Shown here: positions 1 through 7,308 of the stretch, in pieces
Layout of the letters: each line of letters begins with the position of its first letter
How positions within the stretch are numbered: position 1 is the stretch's first letter
Assembly (NCBI GenBank): GCA_036401335.1
Contig: DASWVC010000165.1
Span: forward strand, 1-12,453
From: DASWVC01 sp036401335
GTDB lineage: Bacteria > Verrucomicrobiota > Verrucomicrobiia > Chthoniobacterales > JAFAMB01
Length of the DNA: 12,453 nt
Direction of reading: 5' to 3'
Made by a program: the position numbers and the translations under genes
The notes under the pieces: model-generated
Database searches by the model: none
Told to the model about the DNA's origin: nothing
What the model saw: only the letters and a program-made list of their open reading frames with translations

Positions 1-42
1 ACCGAACTCGTCCTGAATGTTGTTCTACGGCGAAGCCCTTGC

Positions 43-840
43 GTGCGAGCCGTCGTTGCAGTAATCGCCAGCGCAACAATTATCATTCCAGTGGTGGCCG
101 GCGGGGCGGGAGCGGCGCCCGCCACGGAAAATACCGACGCAGTCCGCCCCTTCCACATCAACATCCCGGAAGCGGCGCTCGCCGACCTGCGCCAACGCGT
201 GCTGGCAACCCGGTGGCCCGACAGGGAAACCGTTAGCGATCGGTCCCAGGGCGTGCAGTTAGCTAAGCTCCAAGCACTTGTTAGCTACTGGGGGACCGGC
301 TACGATTGGCGCAAAGTAGAGGCCAAGCTTGATGCGTTACCGCAGTTTGTGACGAAGATCAACGGGCTCGACATTCATTTCATTCACGTCCCGACCGCAT
401 TGCGCGCGCGTGGGCGGTGCTGATGGAGCGCCTGGAAGACAGCCGCTATGTTTCTCAAGACGGCGAGTGGGGTTCGGTCATCGCGGACGCGATGGCACGT
501 CAGAAGCCGGCGGGACTACTCGGCATCCACGTCAATATGCCTGCAACCGTTCCTGCGGACGTAGCAAAGGCATTGAAAAACGGCGAATCGGCACCGGCAG
601 GACTGTCCGAGAAGGAGAAAGCGGCGTTCCAATCGCTTAACGACCTATGCACCAAAGGCGGGGGTTAGGCCGGCATCATGGTGACCCGCCCGCAGACCCT
701 TGGTTACGGTCTCACGGATTCGCCGGCCGGTCTTGCCGCCTTCTTCTATGACAAATTTAACGACTGGACTTATCGCGGGGGCGATGCCGAGAAGGCACTC
801 ACGCCCTTCGGAGATGCGCGCGGCATTCAGGTCATTGCGC
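43..840 (+). pseudogene. Epoxide hydrolase (EHN-domain family), multiply broken
   Basis: Remnant of a secreted alpha/beta-hydrolase-fold epoxide hydrolase. The first piece (43 to about 400) has a hydrophobic leader (AVVAVIASATIIIPVVAGG) and then the EHN N-terminal domain, with RPFHINIPEAALADLRQRV, ATRWPDRETV and NGLDIHFIHV. The reading frame then jumps: from about 405 the next frame reads AWAVLMERL, RPQTLGYGL and FYDKFNDWTY, all typical of the middle of this family. The stretch that should hold the oxyanion-hole HGWPGS motif is missing at the junction. At 666-668 a TAG stands where the family usually has Tyr, and homology resumes directly in the same frame. Near 803-811 a second deletion joins this to EMRAAFRSLR (811-840), the usual C-terminus, in a third frame. 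The catalytic GGDWG is DGEWG, so the nucleophilic Asp is Glu. The frame is open to the left edge, so the true start (GTG at 43 or further upstream) is uncertain. Lesions are seen directly; deletion sizes are inferred from remembered family members. Confidence 0.85.
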
Positions 841-941
841 GTTCTCCAGGCGAGTCGCAATGTCCAAGAAGCCCAAAACGCGAACGCAGGTCGACCAAGG
901 TTGTTAACCCGAGCGTTAGCCAAGCAGATACAGAGGTGAAA

Positions 942-2021
942 ATGAAAGTGGATAAGCTCAGCCATCCCGAAAAAGTTAATTACGATCGCCGCCGGTTTTT
1001 ACGCCGTACGGCCTTGACCCTCGCTGTCTCCCAGCTCGGCACGTTCCGTTCTACGGACGGGCAAGCCCGCGAGACAACACCGGCGGAACTGCCCACGATT
1101 GCGCCGGGAATAAACGCCTCCTTCACTTCGCTGAAACAGGTCGACGCCGGCGTTTTGAACGTCGGGTACGCGGAAGCCGGCCCCGTCGACGGCCCGGTGG
1201 TCCTGCTTCTGCACGGCTGGCCTTACGACATTCACAGTTACGTCGCGGTTGCCCCGTTGCTGGCATCGGCGGGGTACCGGGTGATTGTCCCGTTCCTGCG
1301 CGGCTACGGGACGACGCGCTTTCTTTCAGGGGAAACACCCCGGAATGGCCAGCAGGCGGTGCTCGCGCTGGACACCATCGCCTTGATGGATGTCCTCAAG
1401 ATCCAACGGGCGGTCATGGCCGGTTACGATTGGGGAGCGCGGACCGCCAACATCATCGCGGCGCTCTGGCCAGAGCGCTGCAAGGCCCTGGTCTCGGTGA
1501 GTGGCTATCTGATCGGCAACCCTGAAGCCAACCAGGCCCCGTTACCGCCCGCGGCCGAGCTCGCGTGGTGGTATCAGTTTTATTTCGCCACGGAACGCGG
1601 CCGGGCCGGCTATGACAAATACCGGCGCGACTTCGCCAAGCTCATTTGGCACCTCGCTTCGCCGAAGTGGAACTTCGATGACCTCACGTTTGATCGCAGC
1701 GCCGTGTCCTTCGACAACCCTGATCACGTCAGGATCGTGATCCATAATTACCGCTGGCGGCTCGGCTTGGCAGAAGGCGCGCCCGAATGCGACGAACTGG
1801 AAAAGCGGCTCGCCAGAACCCCGATGATCACCGTGCCCACAATCACCCTGGAAGGCGACGCCAACGGCGCACCGCATCCCGACGCTGCGTCCTATGCCAA
1901 CAAATTCTCCGGCAAGTACGCGCACCGACTCGTCGAAGGAGGAATTGGTCACAACCTGCCCCAGGAAGCACCGCACGCCTTCGCCCAAGCCGTGTTGGAC
2001 GTTGCCGCGCAGGCCGGGTGA
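942..2021 (+). CDS. Tat-exported alpha/beta hydrolase, epoxide hydrolase-like
   Basis: A 359-residue alpha/beta-fold hydrolase that appears intact. Its N-terminus carries a twin-arginine signal (DRRRFLRR at residues 15-22, then a hydrophobic stretch), so it should be exported folded to the periplasm. The core shows the oxyanion-hole HGW (91-93), the nucleophile elbow GYDWG with Asp163, a candidate charge-relay acid Asp306 in EGDANG, and His337 in GGIGHNLPQEAP. An Asp nucleophile points to the epoxide hydrolase/haloalkane dehalogenase group rather than a Ser esterase; the substrate cannot be told. I chose ATG 942 because AGAGG lies five bases before it and the Tat signal follows. The frame is open back to 678, but that part is the tail of the dead epoxide hydrolase upstream. 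Cytochrome P460 follows 106 bases downstream on the same strand. Confidence 0.85.
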   Translation: MKVDKLSHPEKVNYDRRRFLRRTALTLAVSQLGTFRSTDGQARETTPAELPTIAPGINASFTSLKQVDAGVLNVGYAEAGPVDGPVVLLLHGWPYDIHSYVAVAPLLASAGYRVIVPFLRGYGTTRFLSGETPRNGQQAVLALDTIALMDVLKIQRAVMAGYDWGARTANIIAALWPERCKALVSVSGYLIGNPEANQAPLPPAAELAWWYQFYFATERGRAGYDKYRRDFAKLIWHLASPKWNFDDLTFDRSAVSFDNPDHVRIVIHNYRWRLGLAEGAPECDELEKRLARTPMITVPTITLEGDANGAPHPDAASYANKFSGKYAHRLVEGGIGHNLPQEAPHAFAQAVLDVAAQAG

Positions 2022-2127
2022 ACGGCGGCTATCGCCGCGGTTCCCCGGGGGCCGATCGTCTGCCCCGTGGCAAGGTGAACTTTGTGAGCGACCGATGCGG
2101 GAGCGTAAGTTAAAAAAGGAGCTTTTT

Positions 2128-2628
2128 ATGAAACTGAGTTATTTAGGATTGTTTGCGGCGGTGTCCCTCCTCGCTGTGCTGTCGCTGGCCTCCGATGGAG
2201 CGGATACGAAAGACGCGTCGCCGATTTTCGGCGTTACCATTCCCCAGGGATACCGACGATGGGAATTGATCGCGCCGGCTCAGGAAGCGGCACCTCTCAA
2301 CGAGCTTCGCGCCGTGCTTGGAAATCCTGTGGCGATTAAGGCGTACCAAGAAGGCACACTCCCGTTTCCGGACGGGACCATTCTTGTGAAAATGGCCTGG
2401 AAGCACGTCCCCTCCCCCGAGTTTGCGCCCGCTTCCATTCCCGGTGCGCCCACCACCGTTCAAGTCATGGTCAAAGACGCAAAACGGTATGCTGCCACGG
2501 GCGGCTGGGGTTTTGGCCGATTTACCAGTGGCAAACCCGTCGATGAGGCACAACACCAAACGTGTTTTGCTTGCCACCAAGCTTCCGTGAAAGGGCACGA
2601 CTTCGTCTTTACCAGGTTCGCACCGTGA
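2128..2628 (+). CDS. Cytochrome P460 family protein
   Basis: A 166-residue exported c-type haem protein. It has a Sec signal peptide (MKLSYLGLFAAVSLLAVLSLA), a body matching the cytochrome P460 family (GYRRWELIAP, LPFPDGTILVKMAWK, GGWGFGRF) and a haem-binding CFACH motif at residues 146-150. Studied members (Nitrosomonas cytochrome P460) oxidise hydroxylamine and carry an unusual Lys-haem crosslink. Many genome members have no known substrate, and the family also includes cytochrome c'-beta, which binds NO. The Lys residues in ILVKMAWKH are candidates for a crosslink, but this cannot be settled by eye. ATG 2128 has a strong AAGGAG site at 2116-2121. The longer open frame upstream overlaps the end of the hydrolase gene and looks noncoding. 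It lies between two genes for Tat-type exported proteins, consistent with a periplasmic role. Confidence 0.88.
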   Translation: MKLSYLGLFAAVSLLAVLSLASDGADTKDASPIFGVTIPQGYRRWELIAPAQEAAPLNELRAVLGNPVAIKAYQEGTLPFPDGTILVKMAWKHVPSPEFAPASIPGAPTTVQVMVKDAKRYAATGGWGFGRFTSGKPVDEAQHQTCFACHQASVKGHDFVFTRFAP

Positions 2629-2691
2629 GCCTTGAAGTGAGGTTGGGCGTCGACGACGTTCTAAAAAAATCTACATCGTGGAGGCAAATGG

Positions 2692-3256
2692 ATGTTTACG
2701 CCGGTCAACGCTGATCGCCGCCGTTTTCTGGGCGTTGCAGCTTTAAGCCTTGCGGCCGGCCCGCTCGGCTTAATTGAGTTTGCGAAATCGAAATCCCGCA
2801 GCACGGCGCTGCACCTGTCCGCTGAAGGTAACTTACCTTCTCTTGGAGAGGCAATCGGGTGGTGGAATTCGCCGCCGTTAAGCGCCCGCGAACTGCGCGG
2901 CAAAGTTGTGCTTGTCAACTTTTGTACTTATACCTGCATCAACTGGCTGCGCTCGCTTCCCTACGTGCGCGCCTGGGCCGACAAATACAAGAATCACGGG
3001 TTAGTGATGATTGGGGTGCACACTTCGCGTTCGAGAAAGACGTCGAAAATGTCCGCCGTGCGTTGGAGGATTTGAGAATCAGCTATCCGGTTGCGATCGA
3101 TAGCAATAATTTTGCGTCTGTTGGTGGTGCCGTGTCGAACAAGCCTCGCGTGTATGCGTTTCCGAAGCGGCGGCAACCAACACCCATCGCGGATCGGCTA
3201 TTCGAGGTCGAATTTCTCGATCCCGGTGCGAGGCATTTGCGTTCACGTTCGGTTAA
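2692..3256 (+). pseudogene. Tat-exported thioredoxin-like (TlpA/DipZ-type) protein, frameshifted
   Basis: Begins as a normal gene: GGAGG at 2680-2684, ATG at 2692, Tat signal DRRRFLG at residues 8-14, then a thioredoxin-like domain with KVVLVNFCTYTCINWLRSLP (71-90), YVRAWADKYK and MIGVHT. After GVHT (3024) the reading frame breaks. The family continues with PEF and then AFEKDVENVRRA; here AFEKDVENVRRALEDLR and YPVAID are in another frame, consistent with loss of about 7 bases. Past about 3115 the match fades and much of the central C-terminal region seems deleted. Homology returns at VEFLDPG (3208-3228), and after another frameshift near 3230 the normal end AFAFTFG followed by TAA (3254-3256) is readable. 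The active-site motif is CINW (82-85) rather than CxxC, a form I believe occurs in intact relatives. The original role was probably periplasmic thiol chemistry; no full-length product can be made. Confidence 0.82.
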
Positions 3257-4226
3257 CGGCACAGAACCTGCAAACCAAGGGACCTTTTAACGGTGAGCCA
3301 ATCAAATTGCCTCCCGCCCGTTGAGGCGGAGGTGCCAACGGCCGGATCGACAAGCGCGCAGGTCGCCGCTGCCGGAGGCAGTTCCATGCATTCGACTTGT
3401 TTTCTGTACTAATTTTTGGAACGGCCACTCCCATGAACCGCTCCCGGCGGCTATTCCGAAACCTTTACCCTGCCCTGGGGTGTGCGCGGCCGGGAAAAAA
3501 CCTCACAGGCTGAGGATGCCCAGCAGCACCGCGCCAAGCGCTGCCGCTGAGAGCAGCCAGTCGAGCGACGTTTCCAGGGGGTGAGCGCGTCCAGCCAGAC
3601 GCGCCGTGCGGCTTGCGGCGGGGCGCTCCGCCGGTGCTGGCGCCGAACCGGCGGCGGTTGTTTGAACCTGCGCCAAGAGCCGGTCACGGGCTGCCCGGAA
3701 CTCAACGAAGCAGGCCAAAGAGGTGTTGGTCGAAAGCCCCGTAGAGGAGTAGCGGAGTCGGGTGGAGAGCGCGCCCGGTTCCCCGGCGCTTCGATGGCGA
3801 TGCAGTGTGAATTCCATGGGTTGCGACAAGTTGGTGGGTCCCGAGGGGCCCAGGTGTCCGCAGGGGCGTAGCCTTTCGCGCGTCGGCCCCCTCGCGTTCT
3901 GAAGCAATAAAGGCGACGGAGGGAGGGACCGGCCGTTTCTTGTCCCAATGGCCGTAATCGGTGTTCGACGGTGATGGCCGGAACCGATTTGTCGTCGGAA
4001 CCGACACCTTGATCGCGTTCGTTCTTCTGTTCGGAGTACCAGCAATTGACCGGTTGACATTTGGTTCGGGCGGCAGACGATGGTTTTGGTGTGCCTTATC
4101 CCCTAGCGCGACAAAAGAGACGGATCCTTTGAGGAGAGGCGCCCAGGATCGGCTGAAGAGTCACCGCCTCCTGGACAGTTTCGGCCCGAAAACTGCACGC
4201 GTAACTGGCCGTCCAAGGAAAAGAAA
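3257..4226. other. About 970 bases with no convincing intact gene
   Basis: Open frames here are short, overlap on both strands, are rich in Arg/Pro/Gly/Ser and lack ribosome sites, as expected from GC-rich noncoding DNA. The one exception is a possible minus-strand gene end at 3503-3730, listed separately. There is a TTGACA at 4054-4059, preceded by another TTGAC at 4046-4050, about 170 bases before fda, but no good -10 box follows. No tRNA, rRNA, transposase or terminal inverted repeat was found. The stretch may be decayed coding sequence, as the pseudogene to its left suggests, plus the fda upstream region. Confidence 0.5.
3503..3730 (-). pseudogene. Possible C-terminal fragment of a membrane-anchored protein
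   Basis: Read on the minus strand, this frame gives FVEFRAARDRLLAQVQ, then a Pro/Ala-rich linker, then LETSLDWLLSAAALGAVLLG ending ILSL and TGA (3503-3505). A charged helix, a flexible linker and one C-terminal hydrophobic segment look like the tail of a real protein. Upstream (above about 3730) the frame becomes unprotein-like and I see no start or domain. I do not recognise the family. It could be the remnant of a truncated gene or a chance open frame in GC-rich DNA. Confidence 0.22.
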
Positions 4227-5123
4227 ATGACCAGCAACGAAATGAACTCGCAGATGTCCACCAAGCAAGGCTTTATCGCCGCGCTTGATCAAAGTGGTGG
4301 TTCAACGCCCGGTGCTTTGCGCGACTACGGCATACCTGAGAGCGCGTACAGCGGAGAGGCGGAGATGTTTAAGCTGATGCACGAAATGCGCGTGCGCCTC
4401 ATGAGTTCGCCCGCCTTCACGGGCGACAAGGTCATCGGAGCGATTTTGTTTGAAGGCACCATGGATGGGCAGGCTAAAGGGAAACCGGTGCCTGCATTTC
4501 TCTGGGAAGATCGCGGGGTCGTCCCGTTCGTGAAGGTCGATAAAGGATTAGAGACGGAAAAGGACGGGGTCAGTCTGATGAAGCCGATTCCGGGACTGGA
4601 CTCGCTGCTTGAACGCGCCACGAAACTCGGGGTCTACGGCACGAAAATGCGCTCGACGATCCACTTGCCCTCCACGACCGGTATCGCGGCCATTGTGGCC
4701 CAGCAGTTCGCGTTTGCCGCGCAGATCGCGGGGCATGGCCTGATGCCGATCCTGGAGCCAGAAGTTTTGATCAAGAGCCCCGACAAACCGGGCGCGGAAG
4801 CGATCCTTCGCGACGAACTCGCCAAAGGACTGGACGCATTGCCGGTCGGACGCCGGGTGATGTTGAAATTGACGATCCCGGATGTGCCGGACTCTTATTC
4901 TCCTTTGATTGAGCACAGCCGCGTCGCGCGGGTCGTGGCGCTCTCCGGCGGCTATCCCCGGCCAGACGCCTGCCGGCGCCTCGCCGCCAACCATGGAATG
5001 ATCGCGAGTTTTTCGCGGGCATTGATGGAAGATCTCCGCCATTCGATGAGCGACGCCGAGTTTGATGCCTCATTATCAAGAGCAATCGACGAAATTTACC
5101 AGGCTTCGGTTGCCAAGGTCTGA
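4227..5123 (+). CDS. fda: Class I fructose-bisphosphate aldolase
   Basis: A 298-residue cytoplasmic glycolytic/gluconeogenic enzyme that reversibly cleaves fructose-1,6-bisphosphate into dihydroxyacetone phosphate and glyceraldehyde-3-phosphate through a Schiff base, without metal. The sequence closely follows the Staphylococcus-type class I aldolase (about 296 residues): GFIAALDQSGGSTP near residues 15-28 (Asp21), YGTKMRS with Lys140, LEPEV with Glu177 and Glu179, MLKLTIP with the Schiff-base Lys214, LSGGYPR and ASFSRAL. All the catalytic positions I can place are present. ATG 4227 has AAGGAA at 4215-4220, six bases upstream. The ATG codons at residues 6 and 10 are alternatives, but the aldolase homology starts at about residue 13, so either would still give a full enzyme. 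It stands alone on its strand and ends about 130 bases before a strong inverted repeat shared with the convergent DUF1573 gene. Confidence 0.95.
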   Translation: MTSNEMNSQMSTKQGFIAALDQSGGSTPGALRDYGIPESAYSGEAEMFKLMHEMRVRLMSSPAFTGDKVIGAILFEGTMDGQAKGKPVPAFLWEDRGVVPFVKVDKGLETEKDGVSLMKPIPGLDSLLERATKLGVYGTKMRSTIHLPSTTGIAAIVAQQFAFAAQIAGHGLMPILEPEVLIKSPDKPGAEAILRDELAKGLDALPVGRRVMLKLTIPDVPDSYSPLIEHSRVARVVALSGGYPRPDACRRLAANHGMIASFSRALMEDLRHSMSDAEFDASLSRAIDEIYQASVAKV

Positions 5124-5255
5124 ATGGAACTTAGTGCTGGCCCGACGTTTCACGTCCGCGAGCTGGCCGGCGCTCGCGTCCTCCCTGAACAGGGTGGAGC
5201 CCAAGCTTTCGTAGTCCGGACAGCGTCGTAGCCCTGCTCGCACCCTTTGGGTCAA

Positions 5256-5291
5256 GGGTAAAGGTGAGCGACGCCTGCGCTCACTTTACCC
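5256..5291. terminator. Bidirectional terminator hairpin between fda and the DUF1573 gene
   Basis: GGGTAAA (5256-5262), one unpaired G (5263) and GTGAGCG (5264-5270) pair with CGCTCAC (5278-5284) and TTTACCC (5285-5291) around a 7-base loop. That is 14 paired bases with a single bulge. It lies between convergent genes and its right arm contains the stop codon of the minus-strand DUF1573 gene (5281-5283). Neither side has a clear T-run, so intrinsic termination in the classical form is not certain; the hairpin could also protect both 3' ends. Confidence 0.7.
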
Positions 5292-5934
5292 GCACAAAGG
5301 CATGATAGACGTCCGGCCGTCCAGGTGGGTAATCCGTCTGGATGGCGATGGTGGCGTTCTCTGGTTTGCCGGTGAGGGCTGGAGTAACTATCACCTCGAC
5401 CATTTTACAGGGCAGGGTTTCATGGATCTCCAGTTTCACCGCCGGATCGTTCGATCGCACCGAAACTACCTTGGCCGGAAAATTGTCCGCGACGGAAACG
5501 CGAAACGTTTTGGGCTCAAATGGATCGCCTAAGCGCCAAAGGAGCAATTCCGGTTCGACTTTAACCGCTTCCGGAATGTCCACCACCAAGCGCAAAAGCG
5601 TAGGCTCCTCAGGAAGAAGATTTGTCGTGACGTAGATCCATTTTTCCTGGTGTCCGATGCGCCCCATGAACTGGAACTTCGCCTCGATCTCGCCCGCTTC
5701 CCCTGGCCCGTATTCTCGTTTGGCCAGAGCAGTCGTGGTGCAACCGCAGGAGGTCCGGACGTCGCGGATGACAACGGGCGCGTTTCCGAGGTTCACGAAC
5801 TGGTAGTGAGCAACCACCTCTTTCTCCAGGGGTCCCGGAGTGAAAGCCTGGCGGGGCTTGTGCCAGGTCAATTGGCCGAATCCAGGCGTTGCCAAAGCAA
5901 GTGGAATAATCAACCACCCAATCACGACGGCCAT
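5281..5934 (-). CDS. DUF1573 domain-containing exported protein
   Basis: From ATG 5934 this gives 217 residues: a hydrophobic signal sequence (VVIGWLIIPLALATPGFG), then a DUF1573 domain with FVNLGNAPVVIRDVRTSCGC and TTTALAKREYGPGE, followed by Ig-like beta-strand sequence to the end. DUF1573 proteins are secreted or membrane-attached beta-sandwich proteins of unknown function, common in Bacteroidota and PVC bacteria. The SCGCT motif (Cys-Gly-Cys) is their hallmark. The start is uncertain. The frame is open to ATG 6099, but that adds about 55 charged residues before the signal sequence. ATG 5934 puts the hydrophobic segment at the N-terminus but abuts GGAGG directly, and GTG 5925 would be better spaced from that GGAGG. 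The aldo/keto reductase pseudogene lies just upstream on the same strand. The stop is inside the shared hairpin. Confidence 0.8.
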   Translation of the reverse strand: MAVVIGWLIIPLALATPGFGQLTWHKPRQAFTPGPLEKEVVAHYQFVNLGNAPVVIRDVRTSCGCTTTALAKREYGPGEAGEIEAKFQFMGRIGHQEKWIYVTTNLLPEEPTLLRLVVDIPEAVKVEPELLLWRLGDPFEPKTFRVSVADNFPAKVVSVRSNDPAVKLEIHETLPCKMVEVIVTPALTGKPENATIAIQTDYPPGRPDVYHAFVRVK

Positions 5935-6144
5935 CCTCCGCCCGATTTCAGGAAAGATGTCGATGAGCCTGCGATCCAATCCGCAGGCCCTTTCATGGAT
6001 GAACCGGGCCCTGATCATGTCGTGGTTCCGAGAAGGCCGCCTGTGTCCGCGGGGCTTCACTGCCTTTATCGGCAAAACCGCTTTGCTTGCGCCCTCCATC
6101 TGTCAACCAGCACGACACGCGGAACGATCTGCGGCAACCACCGG

Positions 6145-7092
6145 TTAGAGCAGTGAACTGACCGCCGTAACGATTTGCGCACGGAGCGCTTCATCAGGCA
6201 CCGGGTCGTGGCCGGCCTGCATGTTGTCGCGCAGGTGCTCGACTTTGGACGTGGCCGGGATCGCGCAGGTCACCGCCGGGTGCGAGACAACAAACTTTAG
6301 CAAGAGCTGCGCCCAGCTTGCACACCCGATCTCCCCGGCCCAAGCCGGAAGCGGGTTCCGTCGCAGCCGGGCAAACAAATCGCCGCCCGCAAAGGGGCGG
6401 TTAATGATCACCGCCACGCCCCGCGCCTGAGCAAGGGGCAGCAGGCGGCGCTCGGCCTGACGTTCACCGATCGAATAGTTGATTTGAACGAAGTCGAGCG
6501 GTTGCGAGGCCACCGCTTGTGCAACCGCGTCGTGCGCGCCAGCGGAATAGTGCGTAACACCGATGTAACGCACCCGCTTTTCGGCTTTCCACTCCTGGAG
6601 GGTGCGCAGCTGGGTGCCCACGTTCACGAGGTTGTGGACCTGCATTAAATCAATGGGATCCGCACGCAAACGGCGCAGGGAAGTTTCCATTTGCGCGATG
6701 CCCGCGGCTTTGCCGCTGGTTCACACCTTAGTAGCCATAAAGAGTTTAGGTCGCAAACCAAGCCTGGCGCTCAGGTCCCCAACGACTTCCTCGGACCGGC
6801 CGTACATTGGTGACGAGTCTACCAGGCGGCCCCCCATTTCGGAGAAGCCGCGCAGCACGTCCTCGAGCGGTGCGCGCTCGGCCGCTGAGGATCCGACGTC
6901 AAAGGTCTGCCACGTCCCCAGGCCGATGACGGGCAAGGCTTCGCCGGACGACGGAATGGCATGGGTGATCATGGACGAGGAAACAGAAGGGCCGGCTCCT
7001 GACACGATGCCGAGCGGGTGAACCGTCCATCCCGCCAGGCCTCCAGCGATGAGCCGCAACGCGTTACGCCGCTCCATAAGACGCCGGCCCAT
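6145..7092 (-). pseudogene. Tat-exported aldo/keto reductase interrupted by one TGA
   Basis: A 315-codon aldo/keto reductase reading frame that is complete except for an in-frame TGA at codon 124 (6721-6723). The two halves are in the same frame. The junction reads LFMATKV, stop, TSGKAAGIAQM, where relatives have Trp, so a single TGG to TGA change explains it. The N-terminus has a Tat-like signal (ERRNALRLIAGG). The catalytic tetrad can be placed as Asp92, Tyr97 (in VDSSPMYG), Lys122 and His153 (in DLMQVHN). Later blocks RYIGVTHYS, FVQINYS, PFAGGDLF and CAIPATSKVEHLRDNMQAG are intact, ending at TAA 6145-6147. Members reduce aldehydes or ketones with NADPH; the substrate is unknown. The start is ATG 7092 or ATG 7077. 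With only one lesion the break is recent, a sequencing error, or rescued by readthrough. Otherwise the first half lacks most of the barrel. Confidence 0.85.
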
Positions 7093-7308
7093 CCTGACTT
7101 AAACGGCCGCCGTCGTGTACTGACGCCCTCGACGTGGCCATCAAAGGTCGTTGCATGGGCCGGTTGCCTGAAACCGGCGCAACCAGGATAGCCTGAGGCA
7201 TCCCAGGTCCAGCGGAACGAACTCCGCCTCAGGAATCCTGCGGGATTGTGCGTTCTGAACGATGTGGCGAGGCAGCGCGGCGACGGAGGCGTAGGTCATG
7301 GTGTCCAT

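Noticed and set aside
1542..1988. Minus-strand frame opposite the Tat hydrolase
   Set aside because: It lies wholly within a well-supported gene with clear motifs and has no recognisable domain. It is a shadow frame.
4054..4085. Sigma-70 promoter for fda starting with TTGACA
   Set aside because: The -35 match is good, but nothing close to TATAAT lies 16-19 bases downstream, so I did not call it.
3580..4200. Group II intron or similar structured ribozyme in the gene-poor region
   Set aside because: I found no domain V-like motif, no GTGYG-type 5' end in a sensible place and no reverse transcriptase.
3961..4230. Plus-strand frame ending just inside fda, with a hydrophobic stretch (LIAFVLLFGVPAI)
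   Set aside because: No ribosome site or domain, Arg/Gly-rich remainder, and it overlaps the start of fda. Probably a chance open frame.
6721..6723. TGA read as Trp through an alternative genetic code, or as selenocysteine
   Set aside because: Intact genes in the window (hydrolase, P460, fda, DUF1573, lipase) end in TGA and use TGG for Trp. The expected residue is Trp, not Cys/Sec.
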